Shown: one piece after another, positions 30,303 through 40,340 of the stretch
Numbering within the stretch: position 1 is the stretch's first letter
Layout: every line of letters begins with the position of its first letter
Source of the DNA: Lithodes maja
Taxonomy: Eukaryota; Arthropoda; Malacostraca; Decapoda; Lithodidae
Direction: 5' to 3'
Assembly (NCBI GenBank): GCA_037953745.1
Contig: JBAKBP010000678.1
Span: 124,001 to 188,000, forward strand
Length of the DNA stretch: 64,000 nt
Made by a program: the position numbers and the translations under genes
The notes under the pieces: generated by a model
What the model was told of the DNA's origin: nothing
The model's input: the letters and a program-made list of their open reading frames with translations, nothing else
Databases searched by the model: none

Positions 30303-30909
30303 CCTAACAAGTGCGCATGGGGGTAATTGAAAACGTCCCCCTGTGCTGACGTATTTGAGGTGTGTCCGTCACTAAAATATTCATTGTACCATTAATTGCA
30401 TTAATAATTATCCATATGCGCCTATTATGGGTTGATTATAAAGGTATTAACCTGAAACAACAATAAAACGAGTGAAAACAGCGTTTGGATGGTCAAAATC
30501 GGAGATATAGCCCGCGAGTTGTATAATGTATGGGTGAGGCAAACTGCTTTCCCGCCAATTTCCCCCAAGGCCACTGAGACACAGTCGATCGATACTCTCT
30601 CTCTCTCTCTTGCACTCGCTTGCCATCAGTGATGACAACACCCTGCTTGCAACTCGCTAATGTTAGCACGAAAATATACCTCAGAATAAGGGAATAATAG
30701 GGAAAATAGGTGATAACTGAAGGAGAGGAGGAAAGTGGGGAAGGAGGGGAGGTAGAGGACTGAGATTTTGCATGGCCCAGGGGCCAAATTTTTTTTTTTT
30801 TTTTTTTTTTTTTTCGATGTCAAAAGTTGATTTTTTGTTTTACTTACTCTCAAGAGTCTTCCCGCAGTCCGCCGGGGGAACTCTTAAGAGTCTCCCTGCA
30901 GTTCCCGGG
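30303..30909 (+). mobile_element. TTAA MITE copy J
   Basis: TTAA 30,299-30,302 and 30,910-30,913. Complete 607-bp copy, very similar to A and H. It sits precisely where the LINE has lost its RT palm. Confidence 0.9.
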
Positions 30910-30984
30910 TTAATTGCAGTTGTCATAAATAATTTATATGATACATCTGTAAGTGCCAATGGTCTTAATTCATTCACCTTTGGT

Positions 30985-31923
30985 TTACTTATTTTTGGTA
31001 TTCATTGTCTTTGATTTTTTCCAAACTTCTGGTATTATGCTAGTATCTAAGATTCTATTAAAGCAGCTTGTCAGTTTCTTTAAACATATATCACTTTGAA
31101 TAATAGCTTTATAAAACTCAGGTTTTAATGAATCCAACCCAGCTGCTTTCCTGTTTTTTAACTTCTTCAAACTCATTTTAACTTCTATAGTTATTTTGGG
31201 TCTATCCATATATTTAATATAATTATCAATCTTAAAAGCCATATCCATGTGCTCCGTTAACTCCGTTAACTCTGTTACTGTATGGATACCGGTACTATAG
31301 TTATGGTCTTCAACTACTGGTACTCCTATTCTTATTTTTCTTACTTCCCCCCCTTGTCTGTCTTGCATTTCTCTCTCCCTATCTTCTCTATATTGATTCT
31401 GAATATCTTGATTCCATACTTCGTCAATCTTATTCTCATGCATTTTATATATATTGCTCCAGAAATTCTTTAACTCCTCAGCTGCTTCTCCATCTGTTAA
31501 TTGCCTCCCTTGATCATTATAAAGTTGTAATTCATTCTTCTGGCTTACATTTTTATTTCTTAGTTTATTTATATGTGTCCACATCTTTTTACTTGTATCC
31601 CCACTATCTTTTATTTCTTTAGTTAGTTTTTTCTCATGTGCATAGATAGCTTCCCTAACTTCCTTTTGTACTTTACCTTTTTGTTTTATATACAAAGTTT
31701 TATATCTTTCTTCTTTGTCTCTGTCTTTTGCGTTCCTCCTTCTTCTGTTATACTGTCTCCTCTTTTTAATTCCTTGTCTTATACTGTCATTTATCCATGG
31801 TGCCTCTTTTTTAGTTTTATCCTTCCCTATTCTTCTTCTGTATGTAGTTTTAAGTTTATCATCTGCTACCTCCTTCATAGTTTGGTTGAATATTTGTATA
31901 TCATTGCTTTCACTATTTAACAA
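30985..31923 (-). pseudogene. LINE ORF: pre-RT linker and RT fingers
   Basis: 312 codons. A highly charged linker (RRRIGKDKTKKEAPWINDS, then EKKLTKEIKDSG) is followed by RT motif 1 (MSLKKLKNRKAAGLDSLKPE) and the start of motif 2 (SIIPEVWKKSK). The conceptual sequence continues past 30,985 in another frame (NELRPLALTDVSYKLF) up to MITE J, after which the palm is missing. Non-functional as it stands. Confidence 0.8.
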
Positions 31924-32620
31924 TCGTCCCCAAGCAGGGCTCTCACAACTGATTCTTGGAATTTCCTTGAAAGTCTTGGAAAATTTCCTTAGATCAAGAA
32001 AAATTTCCTCAGATTAAAAAAATCATGCATTTAAAGAGGTAAACGAATATTTTATCATCAAATAGATTATTAGTGTAAATTTTAATGTTACTTTGGGTAT
32101 ATTCAGATTAGTAAAGTCATATTTGTGTGCATTATATCTAATGGTAATGAGATAATTATAAATAAAACATATATACAAATTTCATCTTTATAGGAAAAAC
32201 TTAATTAATGTGTGCACACATTGGGAGTTACCTCCCATTATAATTGTTAAAAGTTAATTGGTCAGCCCGTTGAAATTGGGGCGAATTTAGTTTGTAGCCA
32301 TCCTATGAAAATCCTGAGCAATCCCATAGCAAAGGCCTTGGCTTATTATTGTACATTCCATAAGGAATCAACGGTCAACATCATGCCATAACCTACCCAA
32401 AATATGCCTATTTATCCTAATGTACCAGACAGCTGGACATCCCCTTACCAATGCTTTAGCCTTTTAATGCTAATTAACTAGCCTATTGTAAGATATGTGT
32501 TTTACCATTCATATTGTAGGCCAAAGGATCACCACACTACATATTAAGCAACCATTATCAGTAATGTCTAGTCCCATGCATCCGTATCTCGCACTCATTA
32601 TCACATTTTCATAGCAACAA
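31924..32620. other. Noncoding spacer
   Basis: AT-rich, no convincing coding potential. CAGGGCTCTCACAA at about 31,936 resembles a hAT-type terminus, but no matching inverted end or 8-bp duplication was found. Confidence 0.4.
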
Positions 32621-33450
32621 TCTATCTATCTATCTATATGCTCAGGCCCAATCCCCATTTTGGGGGTAGCCGACTCAAGACAGAGCAAGAACAGGGAAAA
32701 CACAAAAACATCATAAAACAAAAAATAAACACAGATAAAAAACACAAACTCTCACACATCCAGGTCACCCAGGAGAAGACCCAGAGACCAGGGTTACCAA
32801 GGTCGCTCCAGCACTCCCCCGGCCCCTGACCACCCGGAGAGGTTCCGATCTCGGCAGGCAGACATGCAGCGGAGCCAAAGCCACAAGCCCTCCCACCACA
32901 CTTCCAGGCACACCCTTCATATTAATCGTCTCCCCGGGCCAGGCGCCTGATGGACTATTATCTAGTCCAACTTGCGCCCGACCCCTTACTCCAAATGACC
33001 ACGTGTTCACTCAACTATTCACAAGCATTCTCCATTCACTCTTGTCCACCACCACTTCCCCTGCCTGATCTATAGTCATTCCTCTATCATCCAAAGCCTT
33101 TCTTACACAGTCTCTCCATCTCAATGGGGGTCTTCCTGCCCTTCTATCTCCCCTTGTATCTGACTCACATATTCTCTTTGTAAGCCTTTCATCTCCCATT
33201 CGTTCAACATGACCATACCAGCTCAGCACCCTTCTGTCCACTCTGGCTGACAAATGTTCCTGCTGCCCCACTCTCCTACGTATCTCTTCATTCCTCAATC
33301 TGTCTCTACGAGTAACTCCACACATACTCCTCAAGCAGCTCATCTCCATCACATCCAGCCCTCTTTTCTCCTTTTTCTTCAGAGCCCATGTCTCAGCCCC
33401 ATACATCACTGTTGGCACAACAATTCCTTGATACAGTGCACTTTTTACCG
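32621..33450 (-). mobile_element. 5'-truncated RTE-like LINE, copy 2
   Basis: Minus-oriented copy of the last ~0.83 kb of the LINE at 56.8-60.4 kb: (TATC)n tail at the left, the whole 3' UTR, and the coding end. It starts at the AAAAAGTGCACTG segment (59,577 in the full copy). The two copies differ at only a few positions by eye. Confidence 0.9.
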
Positions 33451-33538
33451 TAAATACATGGTTAATTTCTGCTATAACCAGTCCTCCACCGTGAAAAGTT
33501 GGGAGGACATTTTGTGGCATTGTGGTAAAGTGAAACAA
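33011..33538 (-). pseudogene. RTE-like LINE C-terminal coding fragment
   Basis: 175 codons, of which those after about residue 30 match the C-terminus of the 57,535-60,012 protein almost exactly (GAETWALKKKEKRGLD, RVLSWYGHVERMGDERL). Visible changes include Asp for Gly after KRICES, and Lys for Arg near the end. The first ~30 residues are read-through from flanking DNA. No RT domain. Confidence 0.85.
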
Positions 33539-33548
33539 GGGTTAGGCC

Positions 33549-34688
33549 CAGAGGTGGGCAGGTGCGCGCCATTTGGCGCTCTGCGCTCTGCGATCCGGTG
33601 CGCATTACCAATATAGAGGAGCGCGGAGCGAGGAGCGGCAAAATTCTGAAATCGGAGTGCAGGCGGGGAGCGCAGCTAGAAATTCGCGCTCCTTTCTGGC
33701 GCTCCGGAGGCGATTTTTCCTGTCAACAACAGGTACAAGAACGTCATTATCGTGTACAGTCATCGTACCGTTCGTACGGTGTTACCCACGGTGTTAGTGA
33801 ACTGTGATACAGTGATACTATGATAGTGACAGACTGACAGTGTTACGGTTGTTAACTTGTTATTTTTTTATTTTTTTGGCTTTTGCTAACGCAAAGTAAA
33901 CCTTACGGGCAAGTTACAGCTTACGAAGGGGCCTAAGGGTAAGTCTGGCAGTGGTATAGCCCGAGCCTGTCTGACTGTCTGAGTGTCTGTGGACAGCTTG
34001 GACGGGTCCAATAATCATAATATAATCAATTAATCATATCATATTAAATTATTAATGATATTATGATATTAAATTATTATTCATTTAATCATGTAATCAA
34101 CTAAATAGTAAATACTAATCAATGTAATCATGGTGTATTGTTGTTATTGTATTGTTAGGCTTGTTAGAATGTTAGCTTGATAAGTTTAACTGTTTAAGTT
34201 TCTCAGTTTGGACAGTTTCTGTAATTCTTTATGTCATATCATAGATATCAATGGACAGTCACAATGTCACAAACTCACAATGATATCAATCATATCATAT
34301 CATTGACATTTGCAATGATATCAATCATATCATATCATTGACATTTGATTCATTGATATGACATAAAGAATAACAGAAACTGAGAAAGTGAGAAACTTAA
34401 ACAGTTAAACTTCAGAAAGACACCATGACTTGAGGTTTTTTGAATGTTTTGAATTCTTGGAATTTAGTGAAGTGAAAGACAAAGGACAAAGTGAAGGACA
34501 AAGGTAAATAATTAAATAACTTCTAGAAGCTGTTTTGTTTTTTATATACCTATTTTTGGGAGCACGGAGCGGGAAGCGCATCGGGTCTGCTGACAAAAGG
34601 AGCGCGTGAGTGCTGCCGCATTACCTTATGTCTGATGAGGGCGGAGCGCTGCCGCATTACCGGTCCCACCGGAGCGTGCCCACCACTG
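33549..34688. mobile_element. hAT-type non-autonomous element (MITE)
   Basis: Perfect 8-bp target duplication GTTAGGCC at 33,541-33,548 and 34,689-34,696. Terminal inverted repeats are CAGAGGTGGGCA on the left and, on the other strand of the right end, CAGTGGTGGGCA. An 8-bp duplication and CAG-GGTGGGCA ends are standard for hAT elements. The 1,140-bp interior encodes no transposase; both ends are rich in GGAGCG/GCGCTC words, and a large internal inverted repeat is present. Confidence 0.95.
34185..34412. repeat. Internal long inverted repeat of the hAT MITE
   Basis: About 60 bp at 34,185-34,245 (GTTTAACTGTTTAAG ... TTCTTTATGTCATAT) is repeated in reverse complement at about 34,352-34,412. Between them, ATGATATCAATCATATCATATC-type words recur. 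RNA from this locus could fold into a long hairpin. Confidence 0.8.
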
Positions 34689-35494
34689 GTTAGGCCTACC
34701 CTAAAAACTTCAAGCATTAGCCTGGCATGGCACTAACCAGGAGATCTAGAGGTCTAGCTAGACTCAGGCAATCTGGACTTTCCAGAGCTGCAGCAGGTAC
34801 ATACCATACTGTTATGCCCTGATTTTATACAGGATTAACTTGGTATAGGTGAGTTCTGCAAGACTGGGTTATTGGATTTCTTGCAAAATACATAAAGAGA
34901 ATCAACAGAGGACATAGATAATCTCGGATAAATGGTTTGTAATACAGCTTTATTCTAAATCACACTCAGGTAGAAGGTACGTAATAGAATTTCACGAACA
35001 ATAGATGTTGGAGCACTCGGGTAGGTTATTGGACTTATTACAATCTCCCAGCACTTATCGCGGATTTGGATAGAGACATACTTCCCACTTCCAACGTTCA
35101 GGCATTATTCTTCTGATCACATTGCTTTATGATACGCAGGGTACATGAATCACACAGGTTAGGTATTTCGCTTTGTTAACTCTCTCTGGTAATATGACTC
35201 TTAATCAAGGATGAAAGTATAAGTAATGTGGTTATTGCCCAAGAATTAACGTAAAGGGATAACTGTAACTAGTTGCACTGGTCTAGGATGTTCACTTGTC
35301 TAGGTGATACTTCGGACCGAAAATATCAGTGAGGGCGAATCAGGTTAAACCTGATGGCAAGAATAATTACGGGAGTCAGTTCGCCTAAGCTAAATTTCAC
35401 TGATATATATTAATGTGTACTAGCATAATCACTTGTTTCCTAACATCAGAGAAAGTTGAGACACAATCGAATACACTGGATGGTTGATAGTTAA

Positions 35495-35878
35495 CCTCTG
35501 AAGTGCGCATGGGGGTAATTGGAAACGTCCCCCTGTGCTGACGTATTTGAGGTGTTTCCGTCACTAAAATATTCATTGTGCCATTAATAGCATTAATACT
35601 TATCCATATGTGCCTATTATGGGTTGATTATAAAAGCGGCTCGCTTGGTGTAGTGAAGCGGCTCGCTTGGTGTAGTGACTAGCGTCTCGGACTTCCACCC
35701 AGAAGGCCCGGGTTCGCGCCCACGCTCGGCGCATTAAAGATTTTTCACAAGCACTGAGTCGTTACCATCCCTCATGAGCAAAGGGATGGGATAGTAGTAC
35801 AGGACCCCAATGGAAATACGCCTAATCGGCCTTATTGAGCTATCCTTAGCTAGCTTAGCATGCGCTAGCTTTAAGAAC

Positions 35879-35909
<31 letters not shown>

Positions 35910-36391
35910 CTGAAACAACAATAAAACGAGTGAAAACAGCGTTTGGATGGTCAAAATCGGAGATATAGCCCGCGAGTTGTATAATGTATGGGTGAGGCAA
36001 CCTGCTTTCCCGCCAATTTCCCCCAAGGCCACTGAGACACAGTCGATCGATACTCTCTCTCTCTCTCTTGCACTCGCTTGCCATCAGTGATGACAACACC
36101 CTGCTTGCAACTCGCTAATGTTAGCACGAAAATATACCTCAGAATAAGGGAATAACAGGGAAAATAGGTGATAACTGAAGGAGAGGAGGAAAGTGGGGAA
36201 GGAGGGGAGGTAGAGGACTGAGATTTTGCATGGCCCAGGGGCCAAAAAAAAAATAAAAAAATAAAAAAATAAAAATAAAACAAATATTTTTTTTTTTATG
36301 TCAAAAGTTGATTTTTTTTTCTCACTCACTCATAAGAGTCTCCCCGCAGTCCGCCGGGGGAACTCTTAAGAGTCTCCCAGCAGTTCCCGGG
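35495..36391 (+). mobile_element. TTAA MITE copy K (with SINE inside)
   Basis: TTAA at 35,491-35,494 and 36,392-36,395. The paralogous LTR at 25,831-25,850 has one TTAA (GGTTGAG-TTAA-TAGCACC), a direct empty site. Begins CCTCTGAAGTGCGC and ends GCAGTTCCCGGG. Confidence 0.93.
35635..35903 (+). mobile_element. tRNA-derived SINE, copy 2 (duplicated head)
   Basis: Same SINE as 1,225-1,471 in plus orientation. The first 22 bases, AGCGGCTCGCTTGGTGTAG plus 3, occur twice in tandem (35,635-35,656 and 35,657-35,678), so the A-box is doubled. A single B-box GGGTTCGCGCCC follows. Ends in (ATT)n. About three bases of the MITE target (GGT) are missing. Confidence 0.88.
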
Positions 36392-37730
36392 TTAATAGCA
36401 CCGTAACACTGGTACTCTGTGAAGTAACACTGTGATGGAGTTTTCCTGGTTATCTTGCGTTAGTTATGTTGGGGGTTAACAGTAGCTCTGGGGCCGTCCA
36501 AGCTGTCCGGTAGTGTAGAGAAGGTTTTGCAGATGGGCTTCTTGCGGGCGGTTGTGCACCTTTTTGGCAACAATTGCTGATGGGGTAAGACAGTCGATTG
36601 TTGCCAAGGAGTTATTCTTGCCGAGTCCTCACTCAAGAGTTTCTCGCATAATCCCTTCTAACATAACAAGATCTTTCTGCCTTAGATCAGTTATGAGTTA
36701 TGATCGTTCGTAACTCAAGTAGCGGGTGGTGCACTATCAGAAGTTAATGAAACAATCAATAATTTGTGAATTTGTTGTCTACCAATATAATATTACTGCC
36801 GGTAGTCCCGATCGCAATAAAACATTCGTAAAGGGTTAAATCACTTCCTCACAGAGTTGCACAGATTACGGAACGCCGAACTATCGTGAATCTTGAGGGG
36901 GGGAGGGAAGACTAGACGCCATCGCAGTGTGGCCAGCCGTTGCTTTTGGGCTCTAATATTCAACTGCCCGACTGTTGTCTCTGTGTCTTATTTATAGGCA
37001 GGTCAAGGAAGCTTCAGGAATGTTCTAGAAGTATTGGATGTCAGTGCTATGAAAGTAGTTAATTTATTCTGGTGAACTTAGGGGGTTAGGGAGGGGGTCT
37101 TTAATGTGGCGGTAAGTAACTTGTTATCTGATTTATGATCGTGGATATCTTAACTCTAGTATGAGGTACTAGTAGAGTTATTTAGGCGGATTTGGTGAAG
37201 GTTTTTTAGGGACTACTTTGCTGGCGCCCTACGTGAATAGGCTGGGAGGTATTATTCATCAATTCACCTAAATATCCTTCTCTGGTCTAGCTGACATGCT
37301 ATTCGTAATCTAGGATGGGATAAGGAAGATTTTGGTTTTGGTTAAGGATGGGATAGGATGGTACTTGGATAGGTATTTAGATTTGTAGGTCGTAACCTGT
37401 TGGAAACTCACCTGTTGTCTGGCAAGAATTTGCTGGTTTGCGCGGGTCAGGGTATTCTCCGCGGGGGTCGGCGGGGTCCCCGTGGGGTCGGGGGGGGGCA
37501 GGCCGCTCCCTGAATATGGTTATCGAGAGTTCTTACGTTAATTAGTTTGAGATAATATGAGTTCAGGTTGTCAGGAGGTATCGTCCTAGTTAGGGTTGAT
37601 CACTACATCTAGTTTTCATGTACGAGGATCACTCGTGGGTGTTAAGAATAGTGGTTTTGTGAAAATGCAAGTCATGGGGAAATTACATTTTTAAGGGGGG
37701 ACGAGAGGGGGTCGTCCTAGTCTCGCGCGC

Positions 37731-37870
37731 GCGGGCCTGGTTGACCTATGGGGTACATGGTCACTAACCAGGGTTCGAACCCCACCCAAGGCATCTCAAA
37801 ACCTGTGGGTTTTTAGGAGGGTTAAACTCCCTTCAGAGGTTCGAGCCCCACACCAGGACCCAGGAAAGGT
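37731..37870 (+). other. tRNA-like box-B sequences (possible SINE remnant)
   Basis: CCTGGTTGACCTATGG is followed by a perfect box B GGTTCGAACCCC at about 37,781, and a second GGTTCGAGCCCC appears about 58 bases later. There is no cloverleaf-length tRNA between them, so this looks like a decayed tRNA-derived SINE within the LTR. Confidence 0.4.
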
Positions 37871-38100
37871 TGACCCTAAGTGGGCCTGGGGAGTTGTCAG
37901 GACAGAAAAATTCCCTTCACACCCAGCATTTCATTAATATCCCGTAACCCCAATAATGTACTACCCGAGTTGACGTCAGGTATAGTGTAAAATAGTCGTT
38001 GATGGGAAGTTCTGTGGTTTGTTGGCAGGCATAGAAAAAGGAGGGGGTTCATGGGGTAACACGATTGATGGAAGATTATTGTTGGTGGATGGCTGGGCAG

Positions 38101-38586
38101 TATGGAAGTGAAGAAGTCCTTGCATGACAGTGTGGTAATCCCGACACTGACTTACGGAAGCGAAGCATGGACGTTGGTTGAGAGACTCAGACCAAGAGTG
38201 AGAGCAGTGGAAATGAATTACTTAAGGAGTGCGTGCGGAATTACATGGAGGGATAGACAGACTAATGAGGAAGTAAGAAGGAGGTGTGGTGTGGAGGTAG
38301 ATGTGCTGGAAAGTGTGAAAAGGAACAACTTGAGATGGTTCGGCCATATGGAACGTATGGAAAGCGAGAGAATGACTAAGAGGGTGTACGAGAGCGAGGT
38401 GGAGGGACAGAGGGGGAGAGGTAGACCGAATATGAGGTGGAAGGATGGAGTGAGGAACTACATGAATGAAGGCGGTGCTGGTTGGGGGGAGGGGCGTCGA
38501 CTGATTGGGGACAGAGGTGCATGGGGGCGGTTCGTTCGTGGCCACCCCTTCGGGGATCACGGCGTCAGGCAATAGATAGATAGATA
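38101..38586 (+). mobile_element. 5'-truncated RTE-like LINE with 13-bp target duplication
   Basis: Flanked by GATGGCTGGGCAG at 38,088-38,100 and 38,587-38,599, and ending in (ATAG)n. Different family from the 57-60 kb LINE, since the C-terminal coding sequence is only moderately similar. Its 3' end next to the tail resembles that of the SINE-like element at 395-783. Confidence 0.92.
38102..38575 (+). pseudogene. RTE-like LINE C-terminal coding fragment
   Basis: 157 codons from an in-frame Met. SVVIPTLTYGSEAWTL, RSACGITWRDRQTNEEVR and NLRWFGHMERMESERMT form the conserved post-RT region of RTE-type elements, followed by RGRPNMRWKDGVRNY. The protein ends only about 12 bases before the ATAG tail, so the family has almost no 3' UTR. 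The RT itself is missing through 5' truncation. Confidence 0.85.
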
Positions 38587-38656
38587 GATGGCTGGGCAGG
38601 GGAAAATTTAGGGATGGTCAGAGAGGATAGAGGCAAGGAAGAGTGCACTATCCTGA

Positions 38657-40340
38657 CCTTTATATTAACCGGTGATGAAGTTCTGTTAAGGTACTCTTGT
38701 AGTAAGGTTTTGAATATTGTGTCTCAGTAATGACGGAATAACACAATATCGGACGAACGCCAGAAGAGTTTAAGTATTGCTCTTCTTGACTGTCACTAAC
38801 CGTTGTAAGAGGTTCAAAGAACTCAGGGCGGTGTTAACCTTTTAGTTGCAAAGTCTGGTGGGGTGCCACAGACAAAATGCACCTAGGACTTATATATGCA
38901 GAGTCCCCGTGAGGGTGTCTCGCTAAACCCTTATAACACAAAAGATCGTTTTAGAACTTAGATCTTCTGTGAGAAATGGTTGTGTAATTTCCAATAGTGA
39001 ATTGTTGAAAGTTAAAAGTTGAAAGACACAGGCACCCCACCTGTGTCTTTCAACTTTTAACTATAAAGAAATATAACCTAAAGAAGATAACTATATTAAT
39101 CCGTGGGGTGCCAGAAATAATAAAGTTACTTATATATAGGTCACAATTGCCGTACCGGTACTTATAATATTAAAATATAAGTGGAGGGTTGCCTACACAC
39201 TTCAGACTTTAATATTGAAGATACAGCCTACTAGAGGTCTCTATATTAAATGATTGGGTTGCCACAATTAACAAAGATCCTATAATAGGATTTCTTATTC
39301 ACAGACAGTATAAGGACTTCGGGGTGCCGTACATCCAGACTGCTTGGAAGGGTAAAAATAATATTTCTCAAAGCGGGGTGCCGACAACTAAGAAACCTTA
39401 GAGTTACTTGACTTCCCTCAGACTTCCTTGTCCTAATGTGCACCATTACTGGGGGGTACCCATCCTCTGTGGAAGGATAGCAAGGACGTACGTATGTACT
39501 TTCTAGTAGGACAAGAAGTCCCTCTTGTCCTAGGGGAGATGGATCTCATTTACTTTATGATACTACTCTGCTATACTTGAAGAGTTAATCAAGATGGTAT
39601 GATGTTTAGATGTGAGGTAAGTCAAGGTTTTATTTGGCTTTATAGGTTACTGGAAGAACCAAGGGTGTATGGATATAATTAAACTTTTGTGCAGAGTTTC
39701 GAGGACGTTTTTAGTTGACCTCTGCGCGTGAGAGTTCAGGGGGGCAAGGGGGTACTGGACGTGAGGTTTCTCTGCGTCGGGAAATATTATTTGTTCCTAC
39801 AAGAGCCTGTCACTGGTAATATTGAAAACAGGGGTATAGGAGACTTTTAGATTTTCTATTTAGAGTTGATACTGATAATTATTGAGTTGTATATAGGGAA
39901 TGTACGTTTTGTATATAAGTTAATGCCGCCCAAGCCTGGAGTTATATTGGTAACTTTGGGGTCAACGTGAGGGTGCGTGTATCGCTAGCCTCGCCCGTCT
40001 ACGTTTTTATACTTTTTCAGACAAGGCCTATGGTCTTTAATATTAGTCATAGAAATAGCTGACGATGTTAGGTTTTCTTGGTAGAGTTAACATTGATAGT
40101 TTCTAGGCTTTAGGTATACAAAATAGCATGTTTATAGGAGTTGTAGGACTCTCATGAGTGGAGGCTAGATTGGCAATACTGGGGATCAGCCGTGTCACGC
40201 GTCTGGTAGCCTTGTGGTTGTTAAGTTGTAGATTTGCAGACAAGGGCCTACGGCGGTTTAATATGGGTAACATAGCTGGTCATGCTAGAATTAGTTAATA
40301 AAGGTAATACTGATAGTTTCTAAATGGAAAAATATATAAG
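38657..40340. repeat. LTR-like block X, copy 1
   Basis: Starts CCTTTATATTAACCGGTGATG and aligns, at perhaps 85-90% by eye, with 51,594-52,369 plus 55,913-56,820. Characteristic words are GGGGTGCC and GGTTGCC repeats and TTGTCCTAGGGGAGATG. No coding potential. The uninterrupted sequence here serves as empty site for two insertions elsewhere. Confidence 0.75.

Larger units (their letters stand above)
27812..31923 (-). mobile_element. Degraded LINE, split by MITEs H, I and J
   Basis: Minus-strand LINE with the 3' end at the left: a (GATCA)n tail at about 27,806-27,822, a 3' UTR with a T-tract, a C-terminal coding piece (27,978-28,847), then 28,848-28,939, 30,198-30,298, 30,914-30,984 and an N-terminal piece up to 31,923. 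The endonuclease end and the RT palm with its YxDD box are absent. Clade not assigned. Confidence 0.75.
34810..38020 (-). repeat. Second copy of the TGTTATGCCCTG LTR, carrying MITE K
   Basis: Begins TGTTATGCCCTG at 34,810. Aligns with 25,070-26,676 up to TTAGGCGGAT (37,191); later parts (37,430-37,500, CTCCGCGGGGGTCGG) resemble the 42-45 kb LTRs. The end towards the gag fragment at 38,022 is not sharply defined. Confidence 0.65.
38022..38656 (-). pseudogene. Internal gag scrap of the 42-51 kb LTR family
   Basis: GCATAGAAAAAGGAGGG ... GATGGCTGGGCAGGGGAAAATTT ... GAAGAGTGCACT matches 47,617-47,740 of the Gag ORF at 46,235-48,427 (there CATAGAAAAAGGATGG and so on). It is split by the LINE at 38,101-38,586. 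At about 38,653 it stops abruptly and a different LTR block begins. Confidence 0.75.

Noticed and set aside
31936..31950. Second hAT element starting CAGGGCTCTCACAA
   Set aside because: No inverted partner end and no 8-bp duplication could be found nearby.
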